The notes under the pieces are model-generated. The model was not told the origin of the DNA, made no database searches, and was given only the letters and a program-made list of their open reading frames with translations. Below, in pieces: positions 6,272 through 14,217 of a DNA stretch of 14,745 nt (its first letter is position 1; each line of letters begins with the position of its first letter). This DNA is from Alphaproteobacteria bacterium (GTDB taxonomy: Bacteria > Pseudomonadota > Alphaproteobacteria > SMXP01), in the NCBI GenBank assembly GCA_021774995.1, contig JAJFIM010000488.1, positions 1 to 14,745 on the forward strand, read 5' to 3'. The translations under genes and the position numbers were made by a program.

Positions 6272-6742
6272 ATGCCCCATCGGACATATACAATTCGGGA
6301 TCTGGCGCGCGAATTTAGCGTTACCACCCGCGCGATCCGTTTCTATGAAGATAAAGGTCTGCTGAGCCCCGCGCGCCGGGGGCAAGCCCGCATTTATGCG
6401 CCGCGCGATCATGCCCGGCTCTCGCTCATTCTGCGCGGCAAGCGGGTTGGGTTTTCCTTGGATGAAATTCGCGAAATGCTCGATCTATATGATCTGAAAG
6501 ACGGTCAGGCGGCGCAGCTTCACGTCTCCCGGCGCAAATTCGCTGAGCGCATTGAAATTCTCGAACAGCAAAAAAATGATATTGCTGAAGCGATCACAGA
6601 ATTGCACGATGTTTGCGACCTGGTCGATCGCATGCTTGAGGAAAAAGCGGCCGAGGTATCAAGAGAAGTGAAACTTGTCACGTCAGCGGCCGGATTCGCC
6701 GGCCCCGTGACTATGATGGTGAGGAACGATGACTACATATAA
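6272..6742 (+). CDS. MerR-family regulator, LiuR-like, of acyl-CoA catabolism
   Basis: A 156-residue MerR protein. The helix-turn-helix is YTIRDLAREFSVTTRAIRFY (6-25), followed by the EDKGLLSP wing and a second helical unit with GFSLDEIREML (60-70). A coiled-coil dimerisation helix spans about 83-128, ending in a tail of about 28 residues. The single cysteine (C115) and absence of a CxxC or metal loop rule out a classical metal sensor. Position at the head of a beta-oxidation cluster fits LiuR-type regulators, which sense acyl-CoA-related signals. An in-frame TAA at 6263-6265 makes ATG 6272 the first possible ATG, but its Shine-Dalgarno sequence is weak. The stop lies 14 bases inside the next gene, so the two are co-transcribed. 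Autoregulation through the palindrome at 6183-6198 is likely. Confidence 0.88.
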   Translation: MPHRTYTIRDLAREFSVTTRAIRFYEDKGLLSPARRGQARIYAPRDHARLSLILRGKRVGFSLDEIREMLDLYDLKDGQAAQLHVSRRKFAERIEILEQQKNDIAEAITELHDVCDLVDRMLEEKAAEVSREVKLVTSAAGFAGPVTMMVRNDDYI

Positions 6743-8519
6743 CGCCCCCTTGCGCGACATGCAGTTCGTGATGAACGACGTGTTGAAGATCGAGTCTTTT
6801 GCGGATCTGCCGGGATTTGCCGACGCCAGCCCCGATCTGGTGGACGCAATTTTGACCGAAGGCGCCAAGATTGCCGAAGAAGTGCTGCACCCCTTGAATC
6901 AGTCAGGCGACAAACAGGGGTGCCGCCTTGAAAACGGCGTGGTGCGGATTCCCGACGGCTTTAAGGAAGCTTACGACACGTATGTGCAGGGCGGTTGGGG
7001 CGGTCTGACTTCCGACCCCGCTTATGGCGGCCAGGGTCTGCCCCATGTGGTGGGCATCGCCGTATCCGAGATGATCAGTGCGGCGAATATGGCTTTTTCC
7101 ATGTATCCGGGCCTCACCCACGGGGCTTATGCGGCGATTCACGCGCACGGCTCGGATGAACAGAAGCAAACCTATTTGCCCAATATGGTGTCGGGCAAAT
7201 GGGCGGGAACCATGAATCTTACCGAACCCCATTGCGGCACCGATCTGGGTCTGATGCGCACCAAGGCCGCGCCGCAGGATGACGGTTCTTATAAAATCAC
7301 CGGCACCAAGATTTTTATCTCTGCGGGCGATCACGAACTCACTGAAAACATCATTCATCTGGTGCTGGCGAAAATTGCCGGCGGGCCGGAAGGCATCAAG
7401 GGCGTGTCGCTCTTTATCGTCCCGAAATTTCTTGTCAACGAAGACGGCTCTTGCGGCGCCCGCAATGGCGTGACGTGCGGCTCTCTGGAAGAAAAAATGG
7501 GCATTCACGGAAATTCCACCTGCGTGTTGAATTACGAAGACGCCACCGGATATCTCATCGGCACATCGCATAAGGGTATGCGGGCCATGTTCACCATGAT
7601 GAATGCGGCGCGGCTGGGCGTTGGCATGCAGGGCATGTCGCAATCTGTTGTGTCTTATCAAAACGCCCTAACTTACGCCAATGAACGGCTTCAGGGCCGT
7701 TCGCTCACCGGCCCCAAAGCTCCTGACCAGGCTGCCGACCCGATCATTGTTCATCCTGATATCCGCCGTATGCTGATGGATCAAAAAGCGTTCAATGAAG
7801 GCGCGCGGGCTTTGATGTATTGGACGGCGTTGCAGGGCGATCTGTCGCATCTCTCGCCGGACGAGGCCGTGCGTGAAAGGTCGGATGATCTGATGGGCCT
7901 GATTACCCCCGTGATCAAAGGTTATTTGACCGATAAAGGATTTGCGCATTCCGTGAATGCGCAACAGGTTTTGGGCGGCCACGGCTATATTCAGGAATCG
8001 GGCTTGGAGCAATTCGTGCGCGACGCCCGGATCACCATGATTTACGAAGGCGCGAACGGCGTTCAAGCGCTGGATCTTGTGGGCCGGAAACTCGCAGCCA
8101 ATGGAGGGCGCGCGATTTTTGGCTTTTTTGCCGAACTTGACGCCGCCCTCAAAGAGCATGAGGGCGATGAGGCGCTGAAACCCTATCATGACACTCTGGC
8201 TGATGGTAAAGCCTATCTGGAAGACGCCACCAACTGGCTGATGGAAAACGGGTTGAAAAACCCCGACAATGCCGGCGCGGCGTCAGTGGATTATCTTCAT
8301 CTGTTCGGTCTGGTGTTGATGGCCTATGTGTGGCTGAAAATGGCTAAAGCGGCGCAAGAGAAAATGGCGAACGGCTCCGGGGAGGATACGTTTTATGACA
8401 ATAAACTCAAAACCGCGCGTTATTTTGTCGATCGCATATTTCCCGACGCCGCCGCTCATCTGGCAAAACTGAAAAGCGGCGCTGCGTCAATGATGGCTTT
8501 GCAGGCGGATGCCTTTTAA
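6729..8519 (+). CDS. acyl-CoA dehydrogenase, DmdC-like 596-aa type
   Basis: A flavoprotein that introduces the alpha-beta double bond into an acyl-CoA and passes electrons to ETF. Its 596 residues fit the large ACAD subfamily that includes 3-methylmercaptopropionyl-CoA dehydrogenase (DmdC). It has a short extra N-terminal segment (PLRDMQFVMNDVL, 7-19), the N-terminal helical and beta domains (MNLTEPHCGTDLGLM at 162-176, flavin/substrate region), the C-terminal helical domain with GGHGY (416-420), and an extra C-terminal domain from about 465. The catalytic base is expected to be E440 in MIYEGANGVQ, the medium-chain-dehydrogenase position. ATG at 6729 follows GAGGAA and overlaps merR by 14 bases. 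Automatic annotation may name it DmdC, but no other DMSP-demethylation gene is visible and the neighbours make a complete beta-oxidation set. Chain length and branching preference are unknown. Confidence 0.93.
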   Translation: MTTYNAPLRDMQFVMNDVLKIESFADLPGFADASPDLVDAILTEGAKIAEEVLHPLNQSGDKQGCRLENGVVRIPDGFKEAYDTYVQGGWGGLTSDPAYGGQGLPHVVGIAVSEMISAANMAFSMYPGLTHGAYAAIHAHGSDEQKQTYLPNMVSGKWAGTMNLTEPHCGTDLGLMRTKAAPQDDGSYKITGTKIFISAGDHELTENIIHLVLAKIAGGPEGIKGVSLFIVPKFLVNEDGSCGARNGVTCGSLEEKMGIHGNSTCVLNYEDATGYLIGTSHKGMRAMFTMMNAARLGVGMQGMSQSVVSYQNALTYANERLQGRSLTGPKAPDQAADPIIVHPDIRRMLMDQKAFNEGARALMYWTALQGDLSHLSPDEAVRERSDDLMGLITPVIKGYLTDKGFAHSVNAQQVLGGHGYIQESGLEQFVRDARITMIYEGANGVQALDLVGRKLAANGGRAIFGFFAELDAALKEHEGDEALKPYHDTLADGKAYLEDATNWLMENGLKNPDNAGAASVDYLHLFGLVLMAYVWLKMAKAAQEKMANGSGEDTFYDNKLKTARYFVDRIFPDAAAHLAKLKSGAASMMALQADAF

Positions 8520-8558
8520 GCGACGATCAAATCTCCACACCCTTTGGAAAGTAAATCC

Positions 8559-9716
8559 ATGGAACCTCTCCAAGTAGAAAAGCCGTCTTACATCACCGAA
8601 GATTTGCAAATTTACAGCGATGCGGTGGATAAATTTCTGGAACGCGAATGCATCCCCCACAAAGAAAAATGGGCGGCCCAACAATGCGTTGACCGAGATA
8701 TCTGGTACAAGGCGGGCGAAGCGGGCCTCCTGTGCCCCAGTGCGCCGGAGGAATATGGCGGCGCGGGCGGCACATACGCTCATGAAGCGATACTTATTGA
8801 CAGGCTTGGCCGCAGCGCGGTTGATGGATGGGGCGTGTCGCTGCACAACGCCATCGTCGCGCCGTATATCACCCATTACGGTACTGAAGAGCAAAAGAAG
8901 AGATGGTTGCCCAAGCTTAGCTCCGGCGAATATGTCGGCGCCATCGCCATGTCGGAACCGGCGGCGGGCTCCGACCTTCAGGGCGTTAAAACCACCGCCA
9001 AGCTTGACGGCAATCACTACGTCATCAATGGATCCAAAACATTCATCACCAATGGCCAAACCGCCAACCTTATTATTGTTGTCGCCAAAACCGATCCCGC
9101 GCTCGGCGCAAAGGGCATCTCGCTGATGATTGTCGAAACCGATGAGGTGGAGGGCTTTCGCCGGGGGCGCAATCTCGACAAAATCGGTCAGAAGACCAAT
9201 GACACCTCGGAGCTGTTTTTCGATGAGGTCAGAATACCCACTGCCAATATGCTGGGAACCGAAGATGGCCGCGGGTTTTATCAGCTTATGGAGCAATTGC
9301 CCCAGGAGCGCCTAAACGTGGCGCTTGGCGGCATGGCGGTGATCGAACGGGCTTTGGAAGTCACGATTGACTACGTCAAGCAGCGTAAAGCCTTCGGCAA
9401 GCACGTTATAGAGTTTCAAAACACGCAATTCAAACTGGCCGAGTGCAAAACTGAAGCCACCATCGCCAAGGTCTTTTGCAATCACTGCACGCAATCGCTG
9501 CTCGACGGTAAGCTCGATCCGGTGACCGCCTCCATGGCAAAATATTGGGTGACCGATCTGCAGTGTAAAATCGTCGATGAATGCCTGCAACTTCACGGCG
9601 GGTATGGCTATATGAATGAATACCCCATTGCCGAGATGTATCGCGATTCGCGCGTGCAGCGAATCTATGGCGGCACCAATGAAATTATGAAACTGCTCAT
9701 CTCGCGCTCGCTTTAA
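8559..9716 (+). CDS. acyl-CoA dehydrogenase, LCAD-like 385-aa type
   Basis: A second FAD-dependent acyl-CoA dehydrogenase of standard length. It has the N-terminal helical domain, the middle domain with IAMSEPAAGSDL (129-140) and FITNG (162-166), and the C-terminal domain with ERLNVALGG and LHGGYGYMNEYP (345-356). The usual YEGT glutamate position reads YGGTNEI (G371), so the base must lie elsewhere. E250 in LMEQLPQERL matches the helix-G glutamate of long-chain and isovaleryl-CoA dehydrogenases, and LPQERL is the LCAD wording. The enzyme is therefore expected to be active. The start is ATG 8559, preceded by GGAAAG (8546-8551) at 7-nt spacing; an in-frame TTG at 8544 lacks a ribosome binding site. 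It lies 39 bases after the first dehydrogenase gene, so both are probably on one transcript and cover different substrates. Confidence 0.93.
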   Translation: MEPLQVEKPSYITEDLQIYSDAVDKFLERECIPHKEKWAAQQCVDRDIWYKAGEAGLLCPSAPEEYGGAGGTYAHEAILIDRLGRSAVDGWGVSLHNAIVAPYITHYGTEEQKKRWLPKLSSGEYVGAIAMSEPAAGSDLQGVKTTAKLDGNHYVINGSKTFITNGQTANLIIVVAKTDPALGAKGISLMIVETDEVEGFRRGRNLDKIGQKTNDTSELFFDEVRIPTANMLGTEDGRGFYQLMEQLPQERLNVALGGMAVIERALEVTIDYVKQRKAFGKHVIEFQNTQFKLAECKTEATIAKVFCNHCTQSLLDGKLDPVTASMAKYWVTDLQCKIVDECLQLHGGYGYMNEYPIAEMYRDSRVQRIYGGTNEIMKLLISRSL

Positions 9717-9769
9717 TTGGCCGCAGAGCCTTAAGAGAACGCGTATTCCTTCAAGGGAGATTAAGACTT

Positions 9770-10978
9770 ATGACCGAGTGCTATATTTACGATCACGTCC
9801 GAACGCCGCGCGGCAAGGGCAAGGCGAGCGGCTCTCTGCATGACATCACATCCCTGCAATTGGCGACGCAAGTTTTGCAGGCGGTGCGCGATCGCAATGA
9901 TCTGGACACCTCCCGCATTGATGATGTGGTGCTGGGCTGCGTCTCGCCCATCGGCGAACAGGGGGCGGATATCGCCCGCACGGCCGTGTTGAACGCGGAT
10001 TATGATGACAGCGTGGCGGGCGTTCAGGTTAACCGGTTTTGCGCTTCGGGTTTGGAAGCCACCAATATGGCGGCGGCGCAGGTGATGTCGGGGCAGGCGG
10101 ATTTGAGCATTGGCGGCGGCGTGGAGGCCATGAGCCGCGTGCCCATGGGATCGGACGGCGGCGCGTGGCCGAGCAATCCGGAAGCGGCGTTCAAAACCTA
10201 TTTTGTGCCGCAAGGGGTCAGCGCCGATCTCATTGCCACAAAATACGGTTTCAGCCGGGATGACGTTGACGCCTTCGCCGTGGAAAGCCAGAAGCGCGCT
10301 GCGCATTCCTGGGAACAGGGCTATTTCAAAAACTCGATTGTTCCGGTTAAGGATCAGTTGGGTCTTGTTGCGCTGGACCGTGACGAGCATTTGCGGCCAG
10401 AAACGACCATGCAGTCTTTGGCCTCGCTCGATCCTTCCTTTGCGGCATTGGCCGATTTTGCCGGTTTCGATAAGGTGATTTTGCAACGCTACCCGGAAGT
10501 GGAAAAAATTAATTACGTGCACCATGCGGGAAATTCATCGGGCATTGTCGACGGCGCCGCCGCTATTCTGCTCGGCAACAAACAAGTCGGCGAAGAACTG
10601 GGCTTAAAACCACGCGCGCGCATCCGCGCCTTCGCATCCATTGGCTCCGAACCCTCCATCATGCTCACGGGACCTGAACATGTAACGCGCAAAGTTTTGA
10701 AACGCGCGGGCATGGGGGTCGACGAGATTGACCTTTATGAACTCAATGAGGCTTTTGCAGCAGTTGTGATGCGGTTTGCTCAAGCGCTTGAAATTGACGG
10801 TGATAAGCTCAACGTCAATGGCGGCGCCATCGCCATGGGGCATCCGCTGGGCGCGACCGGCGCAATGATTCTGGGCACGGTGCTGGATGAGTTGGAGCGG
10901 CGCGATCTCAGCACCGCATTGGCGACCCTTTGCGTCGGCGGCGGCATGGGAACGGCCACTATTATCGAGCGCGTATAA
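9770..10978 (+). CDS. thiolase (acetyl-CoA C-acyltransferase)
   Basis: A 402-residue thiolase that cleaves 3-ketoacyl-CoA with CoA into acetyl-CoA and a shortened acyl-CoA. The full catalytic set is present: C91 in NRFCASGLEATNMAA (acyl-enzyme cysteine), NEAF at 326-329, H358 in GGAIAMGHPLGATGA, and C388 in LCVGGGMGTA (proton-transfer cysteine). Length and motifs fit the FadA/FadI-type degradative thiolases of alphaproteobacteria. The reverse reaction (acetoacetyl-CoA synthesis, PhaA-like) cannot be excluded by sequence, but the direct partner downstream is the hydratase/dehydrogenase, favouring degradation. ATG 9770 follows AAGGGAG (9754-9760) at 9-nt spacing. The gene is 53 bases after the LCAD-like gene, and its order before the multifunctional protein matches fadI-fadJ rather than fadB-fadA. 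Confidence 0.94.
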   Translation: MTECYIYDHVRTPRGKGKASGSLHDITSLQLATQVLQAVRDRNDLDTSRIDDVVLGCVSPIGEQGADIARTAVLNADYDDSVAGVQVNRFCASGLEATNMAAAQVMSGQADLSIGGGVEAMSRVPMGSDGGAWPSNPEAAFKTYFVPQGVSADLIATKYGFSRDDVDAFAVESQKRAAHSWEQGYFKNSIVPVKDQLGLVALDRDEHLRPETTMQSLASLDPSFAALADFAGFDKVILQRYPEVEKINYVHHAGNSSGIVDGAAAILLGNKQVGEELGLKPRARIRAFASIGSEPSIMLTGPEHVTRKVLKRAGMGVDEIDLYELNEAFAAVVMRFAQALEIDGDKLNVNGGAIAMGHPLGATGAMILGTVLDELERRDLSTALATLCVGGGMGTATIIERV

Positions 10979-10983
10979 CGCGC
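10969..10983 (+). other. inverted repeat around the thiolase stop codon
   Basis: GCGCGT (10969-10974) and ACGCGC (10978-10983) form a perfect 6-bp stem with a 3-base loop; the TAA stop codon (10976-10978) spans the loop and the right arm. No T-run follows. It could stall or protect mRNA ends between thiolase and the next gene; function is inferred only. Confidence 0.3.
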
Positions 10984-11006
10984 GCCATTACAATATGCAG
11001 AATTTA

Positions 11007-11026
11007 ATGATCTGACGTCAGATCAT
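11007..11026. promoter_or_regulatory. perfect 20-bp palindrome before the hydratase/dehydrogenase gene
   Basis: ATGATCTGAC (11007-11016) is followed directly by its reverse complement GTCAGATCAT (11017-11026). It ends 15 bases before the ATG at 11042 and just upstream of the Shine-Dalgarno sequence (GGGAGA, 11029-11034). The central TGACGTCA shares the TGACG half-site with the merR operator (TTGACG...CGTCAA) but has a different centre. No convincing -35/-10 pair is seen around it. It may be a repressor site giving separate control of the last gene, or an mRNA hairpin. Confidence 0.5.
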
Positions 11027-11041
11027 GCGGGAGACAGGACT

Positions 11042-13222
11042 ATGGAAAACTTCAAACTTGAAATCGATTCGGACGGCATCGCATTGGTGACATGGGACAT
11101 GCCGGGGCGGAGCATGAACGTTATATCCGCTGCGGTGATCAAGGAGATGACGGAATGGATAGGTAAAGTTGGTCAGGATGACGCAATCAAAGGCGTGGTG
11201 CTGACCAGCGGCAAAGATAGTTTTTGCGCCGGCGCCGATCTGGAAGAAATGGAAGGCGGCGTTTTTGGTTCTGCTAAAGGAGATCTCAGCCAAGAAGAGA
11301 TGGGCAAGGCGTTTGAACGGGTCTACGCGCTCAACCGCCTGCTGCGGGATTTGGAAACTTGCGGCAAACCGGTGACGGCCGCCATTAATGGCACGGCGTT
11401 AGGGGGTGGTTTGGAAGTAACCCTGGGATGTCATTACCGCGTGGCGGCGGATAATCCCAAAGCGCAATTGGGCCTGCCCGAAGCCAAGGTCGGCTTGATG
11501 CCGGGCGGCGGCGGCACCCAGCGCCTGCCGCGCCTTATCGGCGTGATGGCGTGCGCGCCCCTCGTACTGGAAGGCAAGGCGTTGGCCCCCGCCAAAGCGC
11601 TGAAAATGGGCGTTATCCACAAAGTGGTCCCGGCGGGCCAGCTCATCGCCGAAGCCAAGCGCTGGGTGCGGGAAGAGGGCGATGCGGAGCAGCCCTGGGA
11701 TAAAAAAGGGTACGCCATCCCCGGCGGCGGTCCGCATGATAAAGAGGGCATGCAAAACTTTGTCATCGGCAATTCCATGTTGCACGCCAAAACCTACGGT
11801 AATTATCCGGCGCAAAAACACATCATGAGCGCGCTTTACGAAGGCTTGCTTGTGCCTATGGATGCGGCCTTGCGCATTGAATCGCGTTATTTCCTGAAAA
11901 CGCTTTTGAGGCCCGAAGCGGGAAATATGATCCGTACACTGTTTCTTTCCATCCAGGAGCTCACAAAAGGCGCGCGGCGGCCCAAAGGCGCGCCCGCCAC
12001 CGACGTCAAAAAACTGGGCGTTCTGGGCGCGGGCATGATGGGGGCGGGCGTTGCCTATGTCTCCGCCATGGCGGGCATTGAGGTCGTGCTCATTGATATG
12101 TCGCAAGAAGGCGCCGATAAGGGGAAAGACTATTCGGCCAAGCTTCTCGACAAACGCATCGAACGGCGCCGGGCAACGGAAAAGAAAAAGGGCGAAGTGC
12201 TGGCGCGCATCACGCCCACCACTGATTACAGCCTGCTGGAAGGCGCGGATCTTATCATCGAAGCGGTGTTTGAAGACCGCAAGATCAAGGCGGACGTGAC
12301 CGCCAAGGCCGAAGCGGTGATCCCAAAGACATCCATTTTTGGCTCCAACACCTCAACATTGCCCATTACCGGACTGGCTGAGAAAAGCATGCGCCCCGAT
12401 CAGTTTATCGGCATTCATTTCTTTTCGCCGGTGGACAAGATGCCTCTTGTTGAGATCATTATGGGTGAAAAGACCAATGATCAGGCGCTGGCGGTGGCGC
12501 TCGATTATGTCAAGAAAATCAGAAAGACGCCCATCGTGGTCAATGACAGCCGGGGCTTTTACACCTCGCGGTGCTTTGGCACTTATGTGCGCGAAGGCAT
12601 CAACATGCTGGCCGAGGGCATCGCGCCGGCGCTTATTGAGAATGCCGGCAAGATGACCGGCATGCCGGTGGCGCCGCTCGCCATGACGGACGAAGTGTCG
12701 ATTGAGCTCAGCTACCATGTGCAGCAACAGACCAAAAAAGACCTGGGCGACAAATACGATTCTATGCCGAGCGATGACATCACCGAAAAGATGGTCGCCC
12801 AATTGGGCCGCAAGGGCCGCAAAAACGGCAAGGGGTTTTATGAATACCCCGCCGAGGGCGATAAATATCTCTGGCCGGGCTTGGCCGATTTGGCGCCGGC
12901 GGCGGCGGAGCAACCGGGCGTGGACGAGCTGAAAAAACGCCTTCTTTACATTCAAGCGCTTGAGACCGCGCGCTGTTTTGAGGAAAAAGTTCTCGTCGAT
13001 GTGCGCGACGCTGATGTCGGGTCTATTTTGGGGTGGGGCTTTGCGCCTTATACCGGCGGGACTTTGTCCTATATCGATATGATAGGCGTGAGCGAATTCG
13101 TCGAGGAGTGCGATGCGTTAGCGCAAAAATACGGGCCAAGGTTCACGCCAAACGCCCTGCTGCGCGACATGGCGGCGTCGAACGACAGTTTCTACGCGCG
13201 CTTCAATCCCAAAGCGGCGTAG
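11042..13222 (+). CDS. fadJ: enoyl-CoA hydratase/3-hydroxyacyl-CoA dehydrogenase (FadJ/FadB-type)
   Basis: A 726-residue bifunctional beta-oxidation protein doing hydration of enoyl-CoA and NAD-dependent oxidation of 3-hydroxyacyl-CoA. Residues 1-about 200 form the crotonase domain: oxyanion-hole parts CAGADLEEM (62-70) and ALGGGLEV (119-126), with both catalytic glutamates, E125 and E147 (in GLPEAKVG). The NAD-binding Rossmann motif is GVLGAGMMGAG (326-336). The dehydrogenase catalytic pair is H459 (IGIHFFSPV) and E471 (PLVEII), 12 apart as in E. coli FadB. Two C-terminal helical domains (about 502-600 and 630-720) complete the usual layout. ATG 11042 has GGGAGA 7 nt upstream. It is 63 bases after the thiolase gene, with which it would form a fatty-acid oxidation complex. 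The FadJ symbol rests on architecture and gene order; FadB-like naming is equally defensible. Confidence 0.94.
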   Translation: MENFKLEIDSDGIALVTWDMPGRSMNVISAAVIKEMTEWIGKVGQDDAIKGVVLTSGKDSFCAGADLEEMEGGVFGSAKGDLSQEEMGKAFERVYALNRLLRDLETCGKPVTAAINGTALGGGLEVTLGCHYRVAADNPKAQLGLPEAKVGLMPGGGGTQRLPRLIGVMACAPLVLEGKALAPAKALKMGVIHKVVPAGQLIAEAKRWVREEGDAEQPWDKKGYAIPGGGPHDKEGMQNFVIGNSMLHAKTYGNYPAQKHIMSALYEGLLVPMDAALRIESRYFLKTLLRPEAGNMIRTLFLSIQELTKGARRPKGAPATDVKKLGVLGAGMMGAGVAYVSAMAGIEVVLIDMSQEGADKGKDYSAKLLDKRIERRRATEKKKGEVLARITPTTDYSLLEGADLIIEAVFEDRKIKADVTAKAEAVIPKTSIFGSNTSTLPITGLAEKSMRPDQFIGIHFFSPVDKMPLVEIIMGEKTNDQALAVALDYVKKIRKTPIVVNDSRGFYTSRCFGTYVREGINMLAEGIAPALIENAGKMTGMPVAPLAMTDEVSIELSYHVQQQTKKDLGDKYDSMPSDDITEKMVAQLGRKGRKNGKGFYEYPAEGDKYLWPGLADLAPAAAEQPGVDELKKRLLYIQALETARCFEEKVLVDVRDADVGSILGWGFAPYTGGTLSYIDMIGVSEFVEECDALAQKYGPRFTPNALLRDMAASNDSFYARFNPKAA

Positions 13223-13226
13223 GAAT

Positions 13227-13243
13227 AAAAAGGGTCCACCCTT
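13227..13243 (-). terminator. intrinsic terminator of the minus-strand thioesterase gene
   Basis: On the minus strand AAGGG (13243-13239), loop TGGA and CCCTT (13234-13230) form a short hairpin that runs into a T-rich tract (13231-13227, then ATT). It lies about 27 bases past the thioesterase stop and in the 47-base gap between convergent genes. On the plus strand the same hairpin is followed by CCTTGTC, so it would act poorly for fadJ. The stem is short, so strength is uncertain. Confidence 0.5.
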
Positions 13244-13269
13244 CCTTGTCATGCCGCGGCTGAAGGGCT

Positions 13270-14217
13270 TTACCCCTGAACAAAAGACGGTTTTAGCGCG
13301 TCAAAGCGGGCGGGGTCTTTAAGCTCAAGAGGCGTCACTTTGCGCGCCTTCAGATCGAAGACCACGGCGGTGATCTCAATGGCGGCGCTGAGCGCGCCTG
13401 TCCCGGCGTTAAACAGAAGGTGGCCAAAGCTTAATGTTTTGGCGCTCAAGGCCCGCGTGTAACTGAGGGTGAGCGTGGCGTCTCCCGCGCGCAAAGGGCG
13501 CCGGTAGTGGGTCAGGCTTTCAAGCACCACCGTTCCCAAACCCTGCCGGGTTAACTCCACCCAGTCACACCCAAAGGCACTCCACAGATGCGCCGCCGCA
13601 TCACTGGAGATCGCCGTGGCGGCTTGCGCGGTGAGGCGCCCCTCGGCGTCTGTCATGAAGGGCTGCACAAGCGCGCGGTGGGTGAGCGGCAACCCTTCGC
13701 CGCGCGCTTGGGTCAGGGTCAGATCAGGAACGGGTCCGTGCATGCCGGTGGAAAACTTTTGCGCTTCTTGCGGAATTCCGATGCGTAATTTATCGGCTTC
13801 AATGCGCACGGCGCCCGGCCATGGCGCGGGCTGGGCGTCAGCGTCAGCGGCGCTTGGCGCAAGATGCGTCCAGCGTGTTATGAATGTGGCGGACAGCGCG
13901 CCCGTCAACGCATTGCGCATTTCATGGAGGACGGTCAGGCCCGTCTCCTCCATATCGGCAATACCGGAATGCAGGACCAGAGTGTCGACGGCGCGCAATT
14001 CGCCATGATAGCGGATATGATCCTCCTCCACCCGCACGCAAACCGGGTCGCCTTGCCGGTTGGCTGGAGGCAGCCCCAGCGCCAGCCGCAGATGGGCGTC
14101 GGCCTCCGCCTTGCGCGCCATGTAGAACTGGACATTATAGTGCCCGATTTCATCGCACTCCCAGACGCTGACAAAGCCGCGGCCGGTTTCAAGGGGCGGG
14201 GTGTTTTCGGCTTTCAT
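13270..14217 (-). CDS. tandem-hotdog thioesterase-like protein
   Basis: A 315-residue protein that appears to contain two hotdog folds. The first half has WECDEIGHYNVQFYMARKAE (19-38), the D-x-x-GH-x-N pattern of 4-hydroxybenzoyl-CoA thioesterase-like enzymes, with D22, H26 and N28 as likely active-site residues. The second half (about 175-300) shows hotdog-like strands (VVLESLTHYRRPLRAGD, SFGHLLFNAGTGALSAAIE) but no intact D-GH-N motif, so the domains are probably asymmetric. It is expected to hydrolyse an acyl-CoA in the cytoplasm; the substrate is unknown. Its ATG overlaps the TGA of the TetR gene upstream as ATGA, so the two form one translationally coupled unit, convergent with the beta-oxidation genes. 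Possible role: releasing CoA from acyl-CoAs that stall the pathway (inference). A dehydratase-like hotdog is an alternative. Confidence 0.75.
   Translation of the reverse strand: MKAENTPPLETGRGFVSVWECDEIGHYNVQFYMARKAEADAHLRLALGLPPANRQGDPVCVRVEEDHIRYHGELRAVDTLVLHSGIADMEETGLTVLHEMRNALTGALSATFITRWTHLAPSAADADAQPAPWPGAVRIEADKLRIGIPQEAQKFSTGMHGPVPDLTLTQARGEGLPLTHRALVQPFMTDAEGRLTAQAATAISSDAAAHLWSAFGCDWVELTRQGLGTVVLESLTHYRRPLRAGDATLTLSYTRALSAKTLSFGHLLFNAGTGALSAAIEITAVVFDLKARKVTPLELKDPARFDALKPSFVQG

Noticed and set aside
6903..7661. 252-codon minus-strand frame inside the first acyl-CoA dehydrogenase gene
   Set aside because: It is a mirror frame of a GC-rich gene with biased third positions; the histidine- and arginine-rich product shows no recognisable domain.
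8544..8558. TTG start giving a five-residue longer LCAD-like dehydrogenase
   Set aside because: No Shine-Dalgarno sequence precedes the TTG, while ATG 8559 has GGAAAG at 7-nt spacing.
11613..11621. TTATCCACA, a perfect DnaA-box 9-mer
   Set aside because: It is a single copy inside the hydratase domain and encodes the conserved VIHKV segment; no cluster of boxes or A/T-rich region is nearby.
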